Assembly (NCBI RefSeq): GCF_001423245.1
Contig: NZ_LMOH01000005.1
Span: 35,387 to 99,386 of the forward strand
From: Aureimonas sp. Leaf324
Lineage (GTDB): Bacteria > Pseudomonadota > Alphaproteobacteria > Rhizobiales > Rhizobiaceae
Direction: 5' to 3'
Length of the DNA stretch: 64,000 nucleotides
Below, one piece after another: positions 35,729 to 44,951 of the stretch. How positions within the stretch are numbered: the first letter of the stretch is position 1; every line of letters starts with the position of its first letter. The position numbers were made by a program, and so were the translations under genes. The notes below the pieces were generated by a model that ran no database searches, had not been told where the DNA came from, and saw only the letters and a list, made by a program, of their open reading frames with translations.

Positions 35729-36649
35729 ATGTCACACAAGATCGCCGTCGTCGGCTCCAACATGATGGACCTCGTGACCTACGTCACGCGGATGCCGGCC
35801 CCCGGCGAGACGCTGGAGGCGCCGAGCTTCGAGATGGGACACGGCGGCAAGGGGGCGAACCAGGCCGTGGCAGCGGCCCGGCTTGGATCGCAGGTCGTCA
35901 TGGTGACGAAGGTCGGCGACGACGCCTTCGCCGATGCCACGATCCGCAACTTCGAGGCGAACGGCATCGACACCGCTCATGTGACGCGCGTTCCGGGCGT
36001 GTCGTCGGGCGTCGCGCCGATCTTCGTCGAGCCGTCCGGCGAGAACTCCATCCTGATCGTACAGGGGGCCAACGCACACCTGTCGCCGGGCGACGTGGAT
36101 GCCGCCGCCGAGGCCCTGAAGGGCTGCGACCTGATCCTGATGCAGATGGAGGTTGCGCCCGAGACCGTCTACCACACGGTCGCGTGGGGACAGGCGAACG
36201 GCGTGAAGACGCTTCTCAATCCCGCACCCGCGGCCGCCGATCTCGACGTGTCGAAGATCGCCGCCGTCAGCTTCCTCGCCCCCAACGAGACGGAGCTTGC
36301 GATCCTCTCCGGCATGCCGGTGACGGACGAGACGCAGGCCGAGGCCGCCGCCAGAAGCCTGATCGCCAAGGGGGTCGGAACCGTGATCGTGACGATGGGG
36401 TCGCGCGGGGCCCTTCTCGTCGAGGCCGCGCAAACTCGTCGCATCGAGCCGGTGAGCGTGACGCCAGTGGACACGACGGGCGCCGGCGACGCCTTCATCG
36501 GCGCCTTCGCCCACTTCCACGCTTCCGGCGAGCCGGTGTTCGACGCGCTGCGGAAAGCCGCAGCCTATGCCGCCGATTCCGTCACCCGGCGCGGCACGCA
36601 GAAATCCTACGCCCGGGCCGCCGATTTCGCGGCCTTGCAGGAGGCCTGA
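35729..36649 (+). CDS. PfkB-family sugar kinase (ribokinase/deoxyribokinase-like)
   Basis: ATP-dependent sugar kinase of 306 residues. PfkB signature 1 is GGKGANQAVAAARLG near residue 39, and signature 2 is DTTGAGDAF near 248, whose last Asp is the catalytic base; the substrate-side NMMDLV motif near residue 11 is ribokinase-like. ATG 35729 has TGAGGAG upstream. Final gene of system C. With deoC in the same operon, phosphorylation of 2-deoxyribose at O5 is the most economical role; plain ribokinase activity cannot be excluded. Confidence 0.87.
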   Translation: MSHKIAVVGSNMMDLVTYVTRMPAPGETLEAPSFEMGHGGKGANQAVAAARLGSQVVMVTKVGDDAFADATIRNFEANGIDTAHVTRVPGVSSGVAPIFVEPSGENSILIVQGANAHLSPGDVDAAAEALKGCDLILMQMEVAPETVYHTVAWGQANGVKTLLNPAPAAADLDVSKIAAVSFLAPNETELAILSGMPVTDETQAEAAARSLIAKGVGTVIVTMGSRGALLVEAAQTRRIEPVSVTPVDTTGAGDAFIGAFAHFHASGEPVFDALRKAAAYAADSVTRRGTQKSYARAADFAALQEA

Positions 36650-37186
36650 GGGAAGCCGGGAGCCTCGGTTAGTCTCGCCGGGCGACAACCCGGTCGCCTC
36701 GGCTGGAGATCGCCGGCTCGGAGCCAGAACGGGAGGTTGGCTGCCGGCCTGATGGCGGAGAGGCCGGTGGCCGGCACCGATCTCATGCCGTGTCGCCTCG
36801 TCGCCGGCCCTTCAGGCGCCCGAACGGGATCGCGATGCGATCGCGTCGGATGGCGCGGCGCTTGTCGCGGCGCACGGGCGGCCTAACGGGGCCCGTATCC
36901 CGGAGTGCGGGGCCCGATCCCTTTCGTCACCGCCGCATCGCAGAACCAGTCGACGTCGTGGCTGCGATCGCCCGCGCCGAGGACCGATCGCGGATTGCAC
37001 TCGAGCGGCACGGCTGGACGTTCGGAACGGGGCTCGCCGAGATCGTCGCTTGCACGACACCGCGATGTCCGCTTCCGCGGGCGACAGGGCGGCGGTTCGC
37101 GACCCCGCGAATGACCCGACGCCGGGCGGATGTCCTCCCGCCCGCCAGAACCGCTGAGGCCGCCGAACCTTGGCAGCGTATACGCC
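36650..37186. other. intergenic between convergent operons
   Basis: No gene recognised. A small hairpin, GGCGAC (36681-36686) with GTCGCC (36693-36698), lies 31 bases after the kinase stop and may help end system C. The remaining ~450 bases show only Arg/Pro/Ser-rich frames. Confidence 0.45.
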
Positions 37187-38242
37187 TCAAGCGATCGGCA
37201 GGCTGACGCGCTGTCCGCTCCGGGCCGCCCGCTTGATGGCGGTGACGACCTCGAGCGTGCGCAGCCCTTCGCGACCGTCGACCAGCGGCCGTTCCAGCCC
37301 CCGGATCACCGCGGCGAAATGGCGGATCTGCAGGGCCAGCGGGTCCTGTGTCGCGACACCGGTCCGGGTTCGATGGAGAGGCTCCCACCAGCCGGGCTTC
37401 TGGTCGTTGAACCAGACTTCGAGCTTGGGGAGCGACAGGGAGCCCGCGGTGCCGGCGAGGAGATAACAGGCCTCGTCGGCAACGGGATAGGCGGGGTTCT
37501 CGCCGGTGGTCATCTCCCAGCTCCAGGGCGCCACCACCGTATCGCAGACCGACACGGTCGCGAGCGCCCCGCAGGCGAACTCCAGGATGATCGCGGACGT
37601 TTCCTCGACCGCGTTCGCGCGCACCGCGTTGGACTCGACGGCCTGCACCGCGACGACCTCGCCGAGGAGGTATCGCAGGTTGTCGACGTCGTGGATGAGG
37701 TTGAGGAAGACCGGCCCCGCCCCTTCCTCCCGCCGCCAGGACAGGTCGAAATAGTCGTCGGGCTTGTAGAGCCAGAACAGGGCATTGACCGCCACGATCC
37801 GGCCGAGGCGGCCGGAGGCGACGATCTCGCGCGCCGCCCGCATGATCGGGTTATGGCGGCGGTGATGACCGACGAGGAGCGGAACGCCGGCCTGTTCCGC
37901 CGCGGCGACGAGCCGCTCGCCCGCCGCGAGATCGTCGGCGATCGGCTTTTCCACCAGGACGGGAATGCCGGCCGCCACCGCTTCGAGGCCGTTCTCGACA
38001 TGGACCTGGTTCGGCGTCGCGACGATCACGCCGTCGGCACGCTCCGTCGCCAGCATGTCGCGGAAGCTCGCATGCCACGGCACGCCGTTCTCCGCCGCCA
38101 CCACGCGCCCGGCCTCCGTCGGGTCCACGACGGCCACGAGCTCGGTGCCGGGCTCGGCGCGGACATGCTGGATGTGGCGGCGGCCGATCAGCCCTGCCCC
38201 CATGACGGCAAGACGCACCGGCCGGGCCTGCGACCCGGTCAT
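37187..38242 (-). CDS. Gfo/Idh/MocA family oxidoreductase
   Basis: NAD(P)-dependent dehydrogenase of 351 residues. The Rossmann start [13 protein letters not shown] is at residues ~15-27, the EKP motif (LVEKPIADD) near 97 provides catalytic Lys, and [12 protein letters not shown] near 180 provides the usual Asp and His-containing helix. Cytoplasmic. It is the last gene of the minus-strand quinate/shikimate operon, overlapping aroQ by four bases. Substrate unknown; a cyclic polyol or hydroxy acid related to quinate is a reasonable inference because of its partners. Confidence 0.86.
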   Translation of the reverse strand: MTGSQARPVRLAVMGAGLIGRRHIQHVRAEPGTELVAVVDPTEAGRVVAAENGVPWHASFRDMLATERADGVIVATPNQVHVENGLEAVAAGIPVLVEKPIADDLAAGERLVAAAEQAGVPLLVGHHRRHNPIMRAAREIVASGRLGRIVAVNALFWLYKPDDYFDLSWRREEGAGPVFLNLIHDVDNLRYLLGEVVAVQAVESNAVRANAVEETSAIILEFACGALATVSVCDTVVAPWSWEMTTGENPAYPVADEACYLLAGTAGSLSLPKLEVWFNDQKPGWWEPLHRTRTGVATQDPLALQIRHFAAVIRGLERPLVDGREGLRTLEVVTAIKRAARSGQRVSLPIA

Positions 38243-38688
38243 GCTGGGGGAGCGGCCGCGTGGAGCACCGCGATGCGGCGGATCGCCAGTTGATAGCCCT
38301 GCGTTCCCAGCCCCGCGATCACGCCGTCCGCCCGCAAGGACACGTAGGAATGGTGGCGGAAGGCCTCGCGCTTGTGCACGTTCGAGATGTGGACCTCGAT
38401 CACCGGCGGCTCGAACGTGTTGAGCGCGTCGAGGATCGCGACCGAGGTATGCGTGAAGGCGGCCGGGTTGATGACGATGCCGGCCGCGGCTTCCCGCGCC
38501 TCGTGGATCCAGTCGATGATCTCGTATTCGCGGTTGGACTGGTGGAAGCGGATCTCGTGTCCGAGCTCGGCCGCCAGCGCGCGGCAGTCGCGCTCGATGT
38601 CGGCGAGCGTCTCGGTGCCGTAGATGTGGGGCTGCCGCTTGCCCAGAAGATTGAGATTGGGTCCGTTGAGGACGAAGATCAGGCTCAT
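38239..38688 (-). CDS. aroQ: type II 3-dehydroquinate dehydratase
   Basis: Dodecameric-type dehydroquinase of 149 residues, converting 3-dehydroquinate to 3-dehydroshikimate. The start [17 protein letters not shown] gives R18 and catalytic Y23; NPAAFTHTS and [11 protein letters not shown] carry the conserved Asn and His residues. ATG 38688 fits the family N-terminus exactly. Type II enzymes serve either biosynthesis or quinate breakdown; location between a QsuD-like dehydrogenase and an oxidoreductase, under a GntR regulator, favours the catabolic role (QsuC). Confidence 0.93.
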   Translation of the reverse strand: MSLIFVLNGPNLNLLGKRQPHIYGTETLADIERDCRALAAELGHEIRFHQSNREYEIIDWIHEAREAAAGIVINPAAFTHTSVAILDALNTFEPPVIEVHISNVHKREAFRHHSYVSLRADGVIAGLGTQGYQLAIRRIAVLHAAAPPA

Positions 38689-38735
38689 CGCGCGACTTTC
38701 CGGGATGTCTCGATGGGGCGGGATGCGGCGGGCCC

Positions 38736-39608
38736 TCAGGCGGCGCGGCACAGGTCCGCGAAATGGCGGGTCATGCGGGCGGCATCGGGCGTCCGGCCGC
38801 AGAAGAGCTCGAAGGCGGCCGCCGCCTGATGCACGGTCATGCCGCCGCCGGGCAGCGTCCGGCATCCCCGTCGCTCGGCCAGCGCCAGGAGCTCGGTGAC
38901 GAGCGGCATGTAGACGATGTCGGCGACCCAGTGCCTGCCGTCCAGCCACTCCGGCTCGATCGGCAGGCCGGGATGGGCGGGCATGCCCGTCGGGGTGGCA
39001 TGGATCAGGCCGTCCGCCGTGGCGAGCACCGCGCCGACGTCGCGGATCGCCTCGGCACGCCCGGCACCGAACCGCCCGTTCAGGGCCTCGGCGAGGGTGC
39101 GAGCGCGCGTTTCGTCCTGATCGAAAACGAAGAGCCGGCCGATCCCGAGCTTCAGCGCCGCATGGGCGACGGCGACGCCCGCACCGCCCGCCCCCAGAAG
39201 AACCGCCGATCCGAGCGCGACATCGGGAAGCCCCGCGCGAAAACTCTGGAAGAAGCCGAACCAGTCGGTGTTGTGGCCGGTGCGGGTCCCGTCGCGGAAC
39301 ACCACGGTGTTGACCGCGCCGAGCATCGCCGCGTCGTCGGACAGGCTCGTCAGGTGCGGCAGCACGGCCTGCTTGTAGGGATGGGTGATGTTGACGCCGG
39401 CAAAGCCCTGCCCTTCGGCATGCGCGAGAAGGTCGGGAAGGCTCATCGCGTCGTGGGGCGCGCGCCGCGTGTCGAAGAGGGTGTAGCGATAGTCCAGCCC
39501 GAGCGCGCGCCCTTCGGTCTCGTGAAGAGCCGGCGACTTCGAGAGCTGGATGTCGGAGCCGATGAGGCCGACCCGGACGGTCTCGTGGGTGTCACCCTCG
39601 GTGATCAT
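38736..39608 (-). CDS. quinate/shikimate dehydrogenase, QsuD-like (AroE family)
   Basis: NAD(P)-dependent dehydrogenase of 290 residues. Substrate residues S23 and S25 (SKSP), catalytic K79 (NITHPYKQ), N100 and D115 (HNTDWFGF) are present, with the nucleotide loop GAGGAG near 137. The [28 protein letters not shown] and [10 protein letters not shown] stretches follow the catabolic Corynebacterium QsuD enzyme closely, rather than biosynthetic AroE with its NVTxPxK. It would oxidise quinate to 3-dehydroquinate and shikimate to 3-dehydroshikimate. Second-last steps of the operon (aroQ, oxidoreductase) follow within 47 bases. Confidence 0.86.
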   Translation of the reverse strand: MITEGDTHETVRVGLIGSDIQLSKSPALHETEGRALGLDYRYTLFDTRRAPHDAMSLPDLLAHAEGQGFAGVNITHPYKQAVLPHLTSLSDDAAMLGAVNTVVFRDGTRTGHNTDWFGFFQSFRAGLPDVALGSAVLLGAGGAGVAVAHAALKLGIGRLFVFDQDETRARTLAEALNGRFGAGRAEAIRDVGAVLATADGLIHATPTGMPAHPGLPIEPEWLDGRHWVADIVYMPLVTELLALAERRGCRTLPGGGMTVHQAAAAFELFCGRTPDAARMTRHFADLCRAA

Positions 39609-39677
39609 GCTGGCGTCCTCGTGGCTTGGAAGGGTGTCGCCGGGCGAAAAGCGCCCGGGGCTTTCAGGGAAGCGAAC

Positions 39678-39702
39678 GGGCGGGCGTCGCCGACGCCCGC
39701 CC
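39678..39702 (-). promoter_or_regulatory. intercistronic hairpin after the binding-protein gene
   Basis: Perfect 11-base stem, GGGCGGGCGTC (39678-39688) with GACGCCCGCCC (39692-39702), triloop, 15 bases after the binding-protein stop and 69 bases before the dehydrogenase start. Confidence 0.6.
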
Positions 39703-39717
39703 TCGCTCGATCGCCGG

Positions 39718-40557
39718 TTACTGCACCGTGAACGGGATGTTCGGAATCGAAGCCGGGAACTCCGGAACCGGAACCTTCATCCACTTGGCGTAGACCGCGG
39801 CGTGCTCGCCGTTGGCCTTGATCTTGTCGATGAAGGCGTTGATCGCCTCGTTCCAGTCCTTCTCGCCCTGGCGGGTGCCCGCGCCGTTGTAGACGGTCAG
39901 GAAGTCGATCTTGCGCTCGTACTTGCCGGGGGCGGCGGCGTCGAGACGCTGCAGATAGAACTGGTTGCCGCCGACCGCATCGACCTGCCCCGACAGGAGC
40001 GCCTGGATCGAGGCCGCGTCGTCGTCGAAGCGCCGGATGGTCGCGACCGTGCCCATCATGTCGGTGGCGGCCTTGTCCTGCGCGCTGGAGCGCGGCACGC
40101 CGATGGAGATGCCCGTCGCGTCCTCGGCCTTGGCGATGGTCTTGTCCTTCGGGCCGTAGAGCGAGATGACGTTGCCGGCATAGGGCTTGGAATACTGGAT
40201 CGCCTTCGCCCGCTCCTCGGTCATCGCCATCGTGGCGAAGAGGACGTCGACCTTGCCGGTCGTCAGCGCCGGGATGCGGTTGGAGACGGCGAGCGGGGTG
40301 AACTCCACCTCGACGCCGAGCTCCTTGGCGAAGAGCCGGGCGATGTCGGCGTCGAAGCCGTCCTGCTGGCCGCTGGAGTTGACGAAGCCCCAAGGCTGGT
40401 TGTCGCCCTGGATGCCGACGATGATGCGCCCGCGCGCCTTGGCCTCTTCCAGCGACGCCGCATGGGCATCGACGGCACCGAACACGGCGGCCAGGGCCAG
40501 CGTCGCCACGGCGGCCCGGCGCGCGAGCGCGCGTCCGCCTGCAAGAATTCCGATCAT
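39718..40557 (-). CDS. polar amino-acid-type ABC substrate-binding protein, orphan
   Basis: Family 3 periplasmic binding protein of 279 residues. Signal peptide with cleavage near DAHA-A (residue ~34); the mature part starts LEEAKARGRIIVGIQGDNQPWG and includes VPRSSAQD and RRFDDDAASIQALLSGQVDAVG. ATG 40557 has GGGAGGATACACA in front. It is plainly a paralogue of the binding protein at 48068-48889, sharing PLAV-NRIPALT, VGVPRS/IGVPRS and the DDDAA-IQALLSGQV block. No permease is in this operon, so it may dock on the permeases at 46704-48038. Placement among quinate enzymes suggests a cyclitol-carboxylate or aromatic-precursor ligand. Confidence 0.88.
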   Translation of the reverse strand: MIGILAGGRALARRAAVATLALAAVFGAVDAHAASLEEAKARGRIIVGIQGDNQPWGFVNSSGQQDGFDADIARLFAKELGVEVEFTPLAVSNRIPALTTGKVDVLFATMAMTEERAKAIQYSKPYAGNVISLYGPKDKTIAKAEDATGISIGVPRSSAQDKAATDMMGTVATIRRFDDDAASIQALLSGQVDAVGGNQFYLQRLDAAAPGKYERKIDFLTVYNGAGTRQGEKDWNEAINAFIDKIKANGEHAAVYAKWMKVPVPEFPASIPNIPFTVQ

Positions 40558-40660
40558 TGTGTATCCTCCCTTGTGTTGTCGATGGGGTCGCCGCGCAGCG
40601 GCGGCGATGACGTTCCGCAAGCCCCGCCCTCCCGGCCGGCTTGCGCGCGATGTGCGATGT

Positions 40661-41479
40661 CTAGGGTTCGCGATTCCCGTCCACCACCCGTCTGGCGCAG
40701 CGTGCCAGATTCGCGAGATGATCGGCAACGTCCCGACCATCGGCAATCGGAACCTCGACGGAGATCGCGGCGTCCGCAGGCGCGGCGGCGACGAGATCGG
40801 CGAGCGGCAGTTCGCCCTCGCCCGGCGCGAAGCGCCCGCCGCGCGCCTCGGCGACCATGGCGTCGGCCTGCGTCGGCGCCGCCCCTTGCACGTCGCAGAG
40901 CTGCAGCGCGGCGATGCGGCCCACGGGCGCCCTCGCCACGTCCTCCGCCCGGCCCCCGTTGCGGAAGAGATGCAGAGCATCGACGAGAACGCCGGCATTC
41001 GCGCGGCCCGACGCCTCGACGACGCGCAGGGCGGCGTCGAACGTCGCGACGGACCGCCAGCCCATGTTCTCCAGATCGACGCTCATGCCGACCCCAGCGC
41101 ACAGATCGCACAACGCCCCGAACGTCTGGATGAGACGACCCTCCTCCGGGTCGTCGCCGCACACGCTGAGGCGCCGGGCGCCCAGCGCCGCCGCGCCTTC
41201 GAGCATCGCGGTCAGGGTGTCCGGCCGAAAGTCGGGCGAGAGGACCACGAACTCGATGTCGTGCAGCGCGACGCCGTGGTCGTCGAGGGCGGCGCGCACG
41301 TCGCGCGCGGCCGGGCTTCCCGTGGGGAGTTCGTAGAACGGCGCGCCGGGAAAGGCCGGATGGAGGCGCAGGCCCACCCGCTGAAAACCGGCGGCGGCGG
41401 CGGCCCGGACGAAATCGACCGGGGCCAGGGAGATCGCCGAGAAATGCGCGACGCCGAGCGGGACAGCCGGACCGGTCAT
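40661..41479 (-). CDS. sugar phosphate isomerase/epimerase-like TIM barrel protein
   Basis: AP-endonuclease-2-fold barrel of 272 residues. Likely metal ligands are E in DLENMGW, D in LVDALHLFRNG, Q in LQLCDVQG and E in SVEVPI, the E-D-Q-E set also used by 3-dehydroshikimate dehydratases. It overlaps the GntR gene by four bases. It could be a second, stand-alone dehydroshikimate dehydratase (AsbF-like) or an epimerase of another substrate; the fused quiC at 49754 makes redundancy possible but not certain. No signal peptide. Confidence 0.78.
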   Translation of the reverse strand: MTGPAVPLGVAHFSAISLAPVDFVRAAAAAGFQRVGLRLHPAFPGAPFYELPTGSPAARDVRAALDDHGVALHDIEFVVLSPDFRPDTLTAMLEGAAALGARRLSVCGDDPEEGRLIQTFGALCDLCAGVGMSVDLENMGWRSVATFDAALRVVEASGRANAGVLVDALHLFRNGGRAEDVARAPVGRIAALQLCDVQGAAPTQADAMVAEARGGRFAPGEGELPLADLVAAAPADAAISVEVPIADGRDVADHLANLARCARRVVDGNREP

Positions 41480-42234
41480 GCGATCCCCTTTTCCGCCAGA
41501 TGGCGCACGAGATTGGCGCCCGTGCGCCGGATATGGTCGCCGAGCTTGGCGCAGGCGTAGTCGACATCCCGCGCGACCGCTCCCTGTCCGATCTCGCTGT
41601 GCTCGGCCGCCACGTTCCGGTCGCCCGAAGTGCGCGTCAGGAAGGCCCGGCGGTAGCGGTCGTTGAGATTCAAGAGAATGCCGCAGAAGTTGAGAAGGAG
41701 CGGCATCCGGCACCCCGAGATGAGGGTGAGATGGAAGTCGCGATGGGCGGCCTCCCAGTTCTCGAGCGTTTCGGGTCGCGCGGGATCGCGCTCGGCCCGG
41801 TTGAGGCGATGCAGCGAGCGCATGACGTTGCCCTCCCATTCCACGTCGCCGACCCGCATCGCCTCGCGCAGCGCGAAGGTCTCCATCTCGACGCGAAGGC
41901 TGGTGATCTCCTCGAGATTGGCGAGCGACAGCGCGGTCACCCGGTAGCCGCGATTGTCCTCGAACTCGACGAGGCCGTCGGCGATAAGACGCGCCAGTGC
42001 CTCGCGCAACGGGCTGAGGCTGACGTTGAAGTTCTGGCGCGCGCGGTCGAGGTTGATCTTGGCGCCCGCCTCGAGCTGGCCGGAGACGATGGCCTCGCGC
42101 AGCCGGTGCACGAGCTGGCTGGCGATCGTGTTCTTGCCGTCGTCCTCGAGCGGGCGAACGGCCGCCTGGGTCCGCCCGTCCCCGGCGGCCTGGCCCACGC
42201 CGTCTTCCCGATCGATCGACAAAGTCGCCAACAT
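41476..42234 (-). CDS. GntR family (FCD-type) regulator
   Basis: Regulator of 252 residues with a ~30-residue leader, winged helix (LVHRLREAIVSGQLEAGAKINLDRARQNFNVSLSPLREAL, near residues 42-80) and an all-helical FCD ligand domain in which D, H and H metal-type residues (AAHRDFH, AEHSEI) are visible. First gene of the minus-strand quinate operon and divergent from the intradiol dioxygenase operon. The paired GAATAATCG boxes in the 260-base gap are likely its operators, so it may govern both directions. Confidence 0.9.
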   Translation of the reverse strand: MLATLSIDREDGVGQAAGDGRTQAAVRPLEDDGKNTIASQLVHRLREAIVSGQLEAGAKINLDRARQNFNVSLSPLREALARLIADGLVEFEDNRGYRVTALSLANLEEITSLRVEMETFALREAMRVGDVEWEGNVMRSLHRLNRAERDPARPETLENWEAAHRDFHLTLISGCRMPLLLNFCGILLNLNDRYRRAFLTRTSGDRNVAAEHSEIGQGAVARDVDYACAKLGDHIRRTGANLVRHLAEKGIA

Positions 42235-42276
42235 CCCGTCCTGGGCCTAAACGCTATCGACGATGGCTACGAAAAA

Positions 42277-42453
42277 CGATTATTCTTGTCAACGGCATGA
42301 CGGCAGGAACCTTGGTCGAGCGGTCGGTCGTGCGTAAGAGGAAACCGAACGCAATCCGAACCCTTGCATTGCAGGTCGAGTTCCCAACGCCTCGTCGTCC
42401 ATCATCATCTTCCAGTGTATCGTCGCTAACCTGTGGGGCTTGACGAATAATCG
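42277..42453. promoter_or_regulatory. divergent promoter region with paired GAATAATCG boxes
   Basis: CGATTATTC at 42277-42285 and GAATAATCG at 42445-42453 are inverted copies of one box. Each directly follows a -35-like hexamer in its own direction (TTGACA reading minus from 42292, TTGACG reading plus from 42440). The arrangement implies one regulator, presumably the adjacent GntR protein, on two divergent promoters. Confidence 0.55.
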
Positions 42454-42494
42454 ATGATCCTTCAGTCCTGCAGGCAAGGGATGGAGGCCCGGTC

Positions 42495-43388
42495 ATGCTC
42501 ATTCGCACCGAAGAGGACGTCACGCCCGCGGTTCTTCGCGTCATGGCGCGCACGCAGGACCCGCGGCTGCGGGAGATCCTGACGTCCCTCGTCGCCCATC
42601 TCCACGCGTTCGTTCGCGACGTCCGCCTGACGGAGCCCGAGTTCCGCGAGGCGACCGCCATCCTCAACGAGATCGGCGCGCTCGCCAGCGACACGCACAA
42701 CGAGTTCGTCCTCATGTCGGGTTCGCTCGGCGTCTCGACGCTGGTCTGCCTCCTCAACAACGGGGACGGCGGCCAGACCGAGACCTCGCAGTCCTTGCTC
42801 GGCCCCTTCTGGCGGCTCAACTCGCCGCGCGTGCCGAACGGCGGCTCGATCATCCGCTCGGACACGCCGGGCACGCCGCTCTTCGTCACCGCCCGCGTCG
42901 AGGACGCCGAGGGCCGCCCGATCGCCGGCGCCGAGGTCGACGTCTGGCACGCCTCGCCGGTCGGCCTCTACGAGAACCAGGATCCCGAGCAGGCCGAAAT
43001 GAACCTGCGCGGCAAGTTCACCACCGACCGGGACGGCGGCTTCTCGTTCTGGTCGGTGCGCATGGTCGGCTATCCCATCCCGACCGACGGCGTGGTGGGA
43101 CGGCTTCTCAAGGCGCAGGACCGCCACCCCTATCGCCCCGCGCATCTCCACGCGCTGATCTTCAAGCCGGGCTACAAGACGCTGATCAGCCAGGTCTTCG
43201 ACCCGTCCTGCCCGTGGATCGACAGCGACGTGCAGTTCGGCGTCACCAGGGCGCTGACCGGCGACTTCGTGGAGCACGCCGAGCCCCATCCCGACCGCCC
43301 CGATCTCGCAGGCCCCTGGGTGCAGCTCGACTACACCTACGTCATGGAACCCGGCGAGGCCGTGCTGCCGCGCCCGCCCATCAGTTGA
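42495..43388 (+). CDS. intradiol ring-cleavage dioxygenase (hydroxyquinol/catechol 1,2-dioxygenase type)
   Basis: Non-heme Fe(III) enzyme of 297 residues that opens a catechol-like ring between the two hydroxyls. A helical N-terminal dimerisation domain (residues ~20-100) precedes the beta-sandwich; iron ligands Y159, Y193, H217 and H219 (RPAHLHA) are all present. The chain resembles hydroxyquinol 1,2-dioxygenases more than CatA by its length and the LLGPFWR segment. GGAGG lies upstream of ATG 42495. It leads an operon with hydratase and aldolase genes whose chemistry belongs to extradiol pathways, an odd match. Confidence 0.88.
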   Translation: MLIRTEEDVTPAVLRVMARTQDPRLREILTSLVAHLHAFVRDVRLTEPEFREATAILNEIGALASDTHNEFVLMSGSLGVSTLVCLLNNGDGGQTETSQSLLGPFWRLNSPRVPNGGSIIRSDTPGTPLFVTARVEDAEGRPIAGAEVDVWHASPVGLYENQDPEQAEMNLRGKFTTDRDGGFSFWSVRMVGYPIPTDGVVGRLLKAQDRHPYRPAHLHALIFKPGYKTLISQVFDPSCPWIDSDVQFGVTRALTGDFVEHAEPHPDRPDLAGPWVQLDYTYVMEPGEAVLPRPPIS

Positions 43389-43398
43389 GGACCAGACG

Positions 43399-44181
43399 AT
43401 GCTGACCGACGACCAACGCCGCGAGGCCGCCGCCTCCATCCTGCGCGCCGAGGAGACCCGCATCCCCGTGGTGCAGCTGAGCCGCACCTATCCAGAGATG
43501 GAGATCGAGGACGCCTACCGCATCCAGGACCTGTGGGCCGACGAGCGCATCGCACGCGGCGCGCGGCTGGCCGGCCACAAGATCGGCCTGACCTCGCGCG
43601 CCATGCAGATGGCCTCGAAGATGACCGAGCCCGACTACGGCCGCATCCTCGACGACGCGCTCTTCAACGACGGCGCGCAGATCCCAGCGACCCGCTTCAT
43701 CAAGCCGCGTCTCGAGGTCGAACTCGCCTTCGTCATGGGCGAGGACCTCGAGGGGCCGGGCACGCGCATCCACGACGTGATGCGGGCGACCGAATATGTC
43801 GTGCCGGCGCTCGAGATCATCGACTATCGCACCGAGGTGCCGCGCGCGATCACCGACACGATCGCCGACAACGCCGCCTTCGGGGCGATCGTCGTCGGCG
43901 GCCGGGTGTTCCGCCCCTTCGACGTCGACGTGCGCTGGATCGGCGCGACCTTGTCGAAGAACGGCATCATCGAGGAATCGGGCGTCTCGGCCGCGATCAT
44001 GGGCCATCCGGCGGCCGGCATCGCCTGGCTCGTCAACAAGCTGGCCGCGGTCGGCGCGGGCCTGAAGAAGGGCCAGATCGTGCTCGGCGGATCGTTCACG
44101 CGGCCGGTGGACATCGCGCCCGGCGACGTGATCCACGCCGACTACGGCCCGTGCGGCGCGATCGGCGTGTCTTTCACATGA
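43399..44181 (+). CDS. 2-oxo-hept-3-ene-1,7-dioate hydratase-like protein (HpaH/HpcG type)
   Basis: Hydratase of the fumarylacetoacetase superfamily, 260 residues. The EPDYGRILDDALF, KPRLEVELAFVMG and GSFTRPV motifs follow E. coli HpcG/HpaH closely; the acidic residues in EVELAF bind the divalent metal. In homoprotocatechuate meta-cleavage it adds water to the 2-oxo-diene acid. It lies 10 bases behind the intradiol dioxygenase and overlaps the aldolase gene. Related substrates such as 2-keto-4-pentenoate are possible. Confidence 0.84.
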   Translation: MLTDDQRREAAASILRAEETRIPVVQLSRTYPEMEIEDAYRIQDLWADERIARGARLAGHKIGLTSRAMQMASKMTEPDYGRILDDALFNDGAQIPATRFIKPRLEVELAFVMGEDLEGPGTRIHDVMRATEYVVPALEIIDYRTEVPRAITDTIADNAAFGAIVVGGRVFRPFDVDVRWIGATLSKNGIIEESGVSAAIMGHPAAGIAWLVNKLAAVGAGLKKGQIVLGGSFTRPVDIAPGDVIHADYGPCGAIGVSFT

Positions 44182-44951
44182 CCCCGTTCACGCTGCCCCG
44201 CAACGCCTTCAAGGCCGGGCTCGCGGAGGGCCGGTCGCAGATCGGCCTCTGGTCGGCGATCCCCGACGCCTTCGTGACGGAGGCGCTCGCCGGCGCCGGC
44301 TTCGACTGGATCCTCCTCGACACCGAGCATTCGCCGGGCGACGTCCTCACCGTCCTGCCGCAGCTTCAGGCGCTTGGCGCCTACGACGTGTCGCCCGTCG
44401 TGCGACCTGCGGTGAACGATCCCGTTCTCATCAAGCGCTTTCTCGACATCGGGGCGCAGACGCTGCTGATTCCCTACGTGCAGTCGGCCGACGAGGCCCG
44501 CGCGGCGGTGGCGGCGATGCGCTATCCGCCGCGCGGCATCCGCGGCGTCTCCGCCCTCACGCGCGCCACCCGCTTCGGACGGGTGCCCGACTATGCGCGA
44601 GACGCCGAGCGCGAGCTCTGCCTCCTCGTGCAGGTCGAGACGCGCGAGGCGCTGGATCGGCTCGAGGAGATCGCCGCCGTCGAGGGCGTCGACGGCGTCT
44701 TCATCGGGCCCGCGGATCTCGCCGCCAGCCTCGGCCATGTCGGCCAGGCCGGACACGCGGACGTCGTCGCGGCCGTGGAGGACGCGATCGCCCGCATCCG
44801 CGCCGTCGGCAAGCCGGCCGGCATCCTGACGCCCGACAAGACCTTCGCCAAGCGCTGCATCGCGCTCGGCACGAGCTTCACGGCGGTCGGCGTCGATATC
44901 GGCCTCCTCGCCCGGCAGACGGAGGCCCTCGCCCGCGAGTTCGCGGCGTGA
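44178..44951 (+). CDS. HpcH/HpaI aldolase family protein
   Basis: Metal-dependent pyruvate aldolase of 257 residues. DTEHSP near residue 47 supplies the catalytic His, LLVQVETREAL the first metal Glu and VFIGPADLAASLG the Asp and phosphate/substrate loop. Sequence order and length match 4-hydroxy-2-oxo-heptane-1,7-dioate aldolase. It overlaps the hydratase upstream and a binding-domain gene downstream by four bases each, so the trio is co-translated. Relatives accept several 2-oxo-4-hydroxy acids, so the true substrate may differ. Confidence 0.88.
   Translation: MTPFTLPRNAFKAGLAEGRSQIGLWSAIPDAFVTEALAGAGFDWILLDTEHSPGDVLTVLPQLQALGAYDVSPVVRPAVNDPVLIKRFLDIGAQTLLIPYVQSADEARAAVAAMRYPPRGIRGVSALTRATRFGRVPDYARDAERELCLLVQVETREALDRLEEIAAVEGVDGVFIGPADLAASLGHVGQAGHADVVAAVEDAIARIRAVGKPAGILTPDKTFAKRCIALGTSFTAVGVDIGLLARQTEALAREFAA

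Noticed and set aside
38736..39608. Calling the dehydrogenase biosynthetic AroE
   Set aside because: NITHPYKQ and other stretches follow QsuD-type catabolic enzymes, and it lies in an inducible-looking operon with an importer protein.
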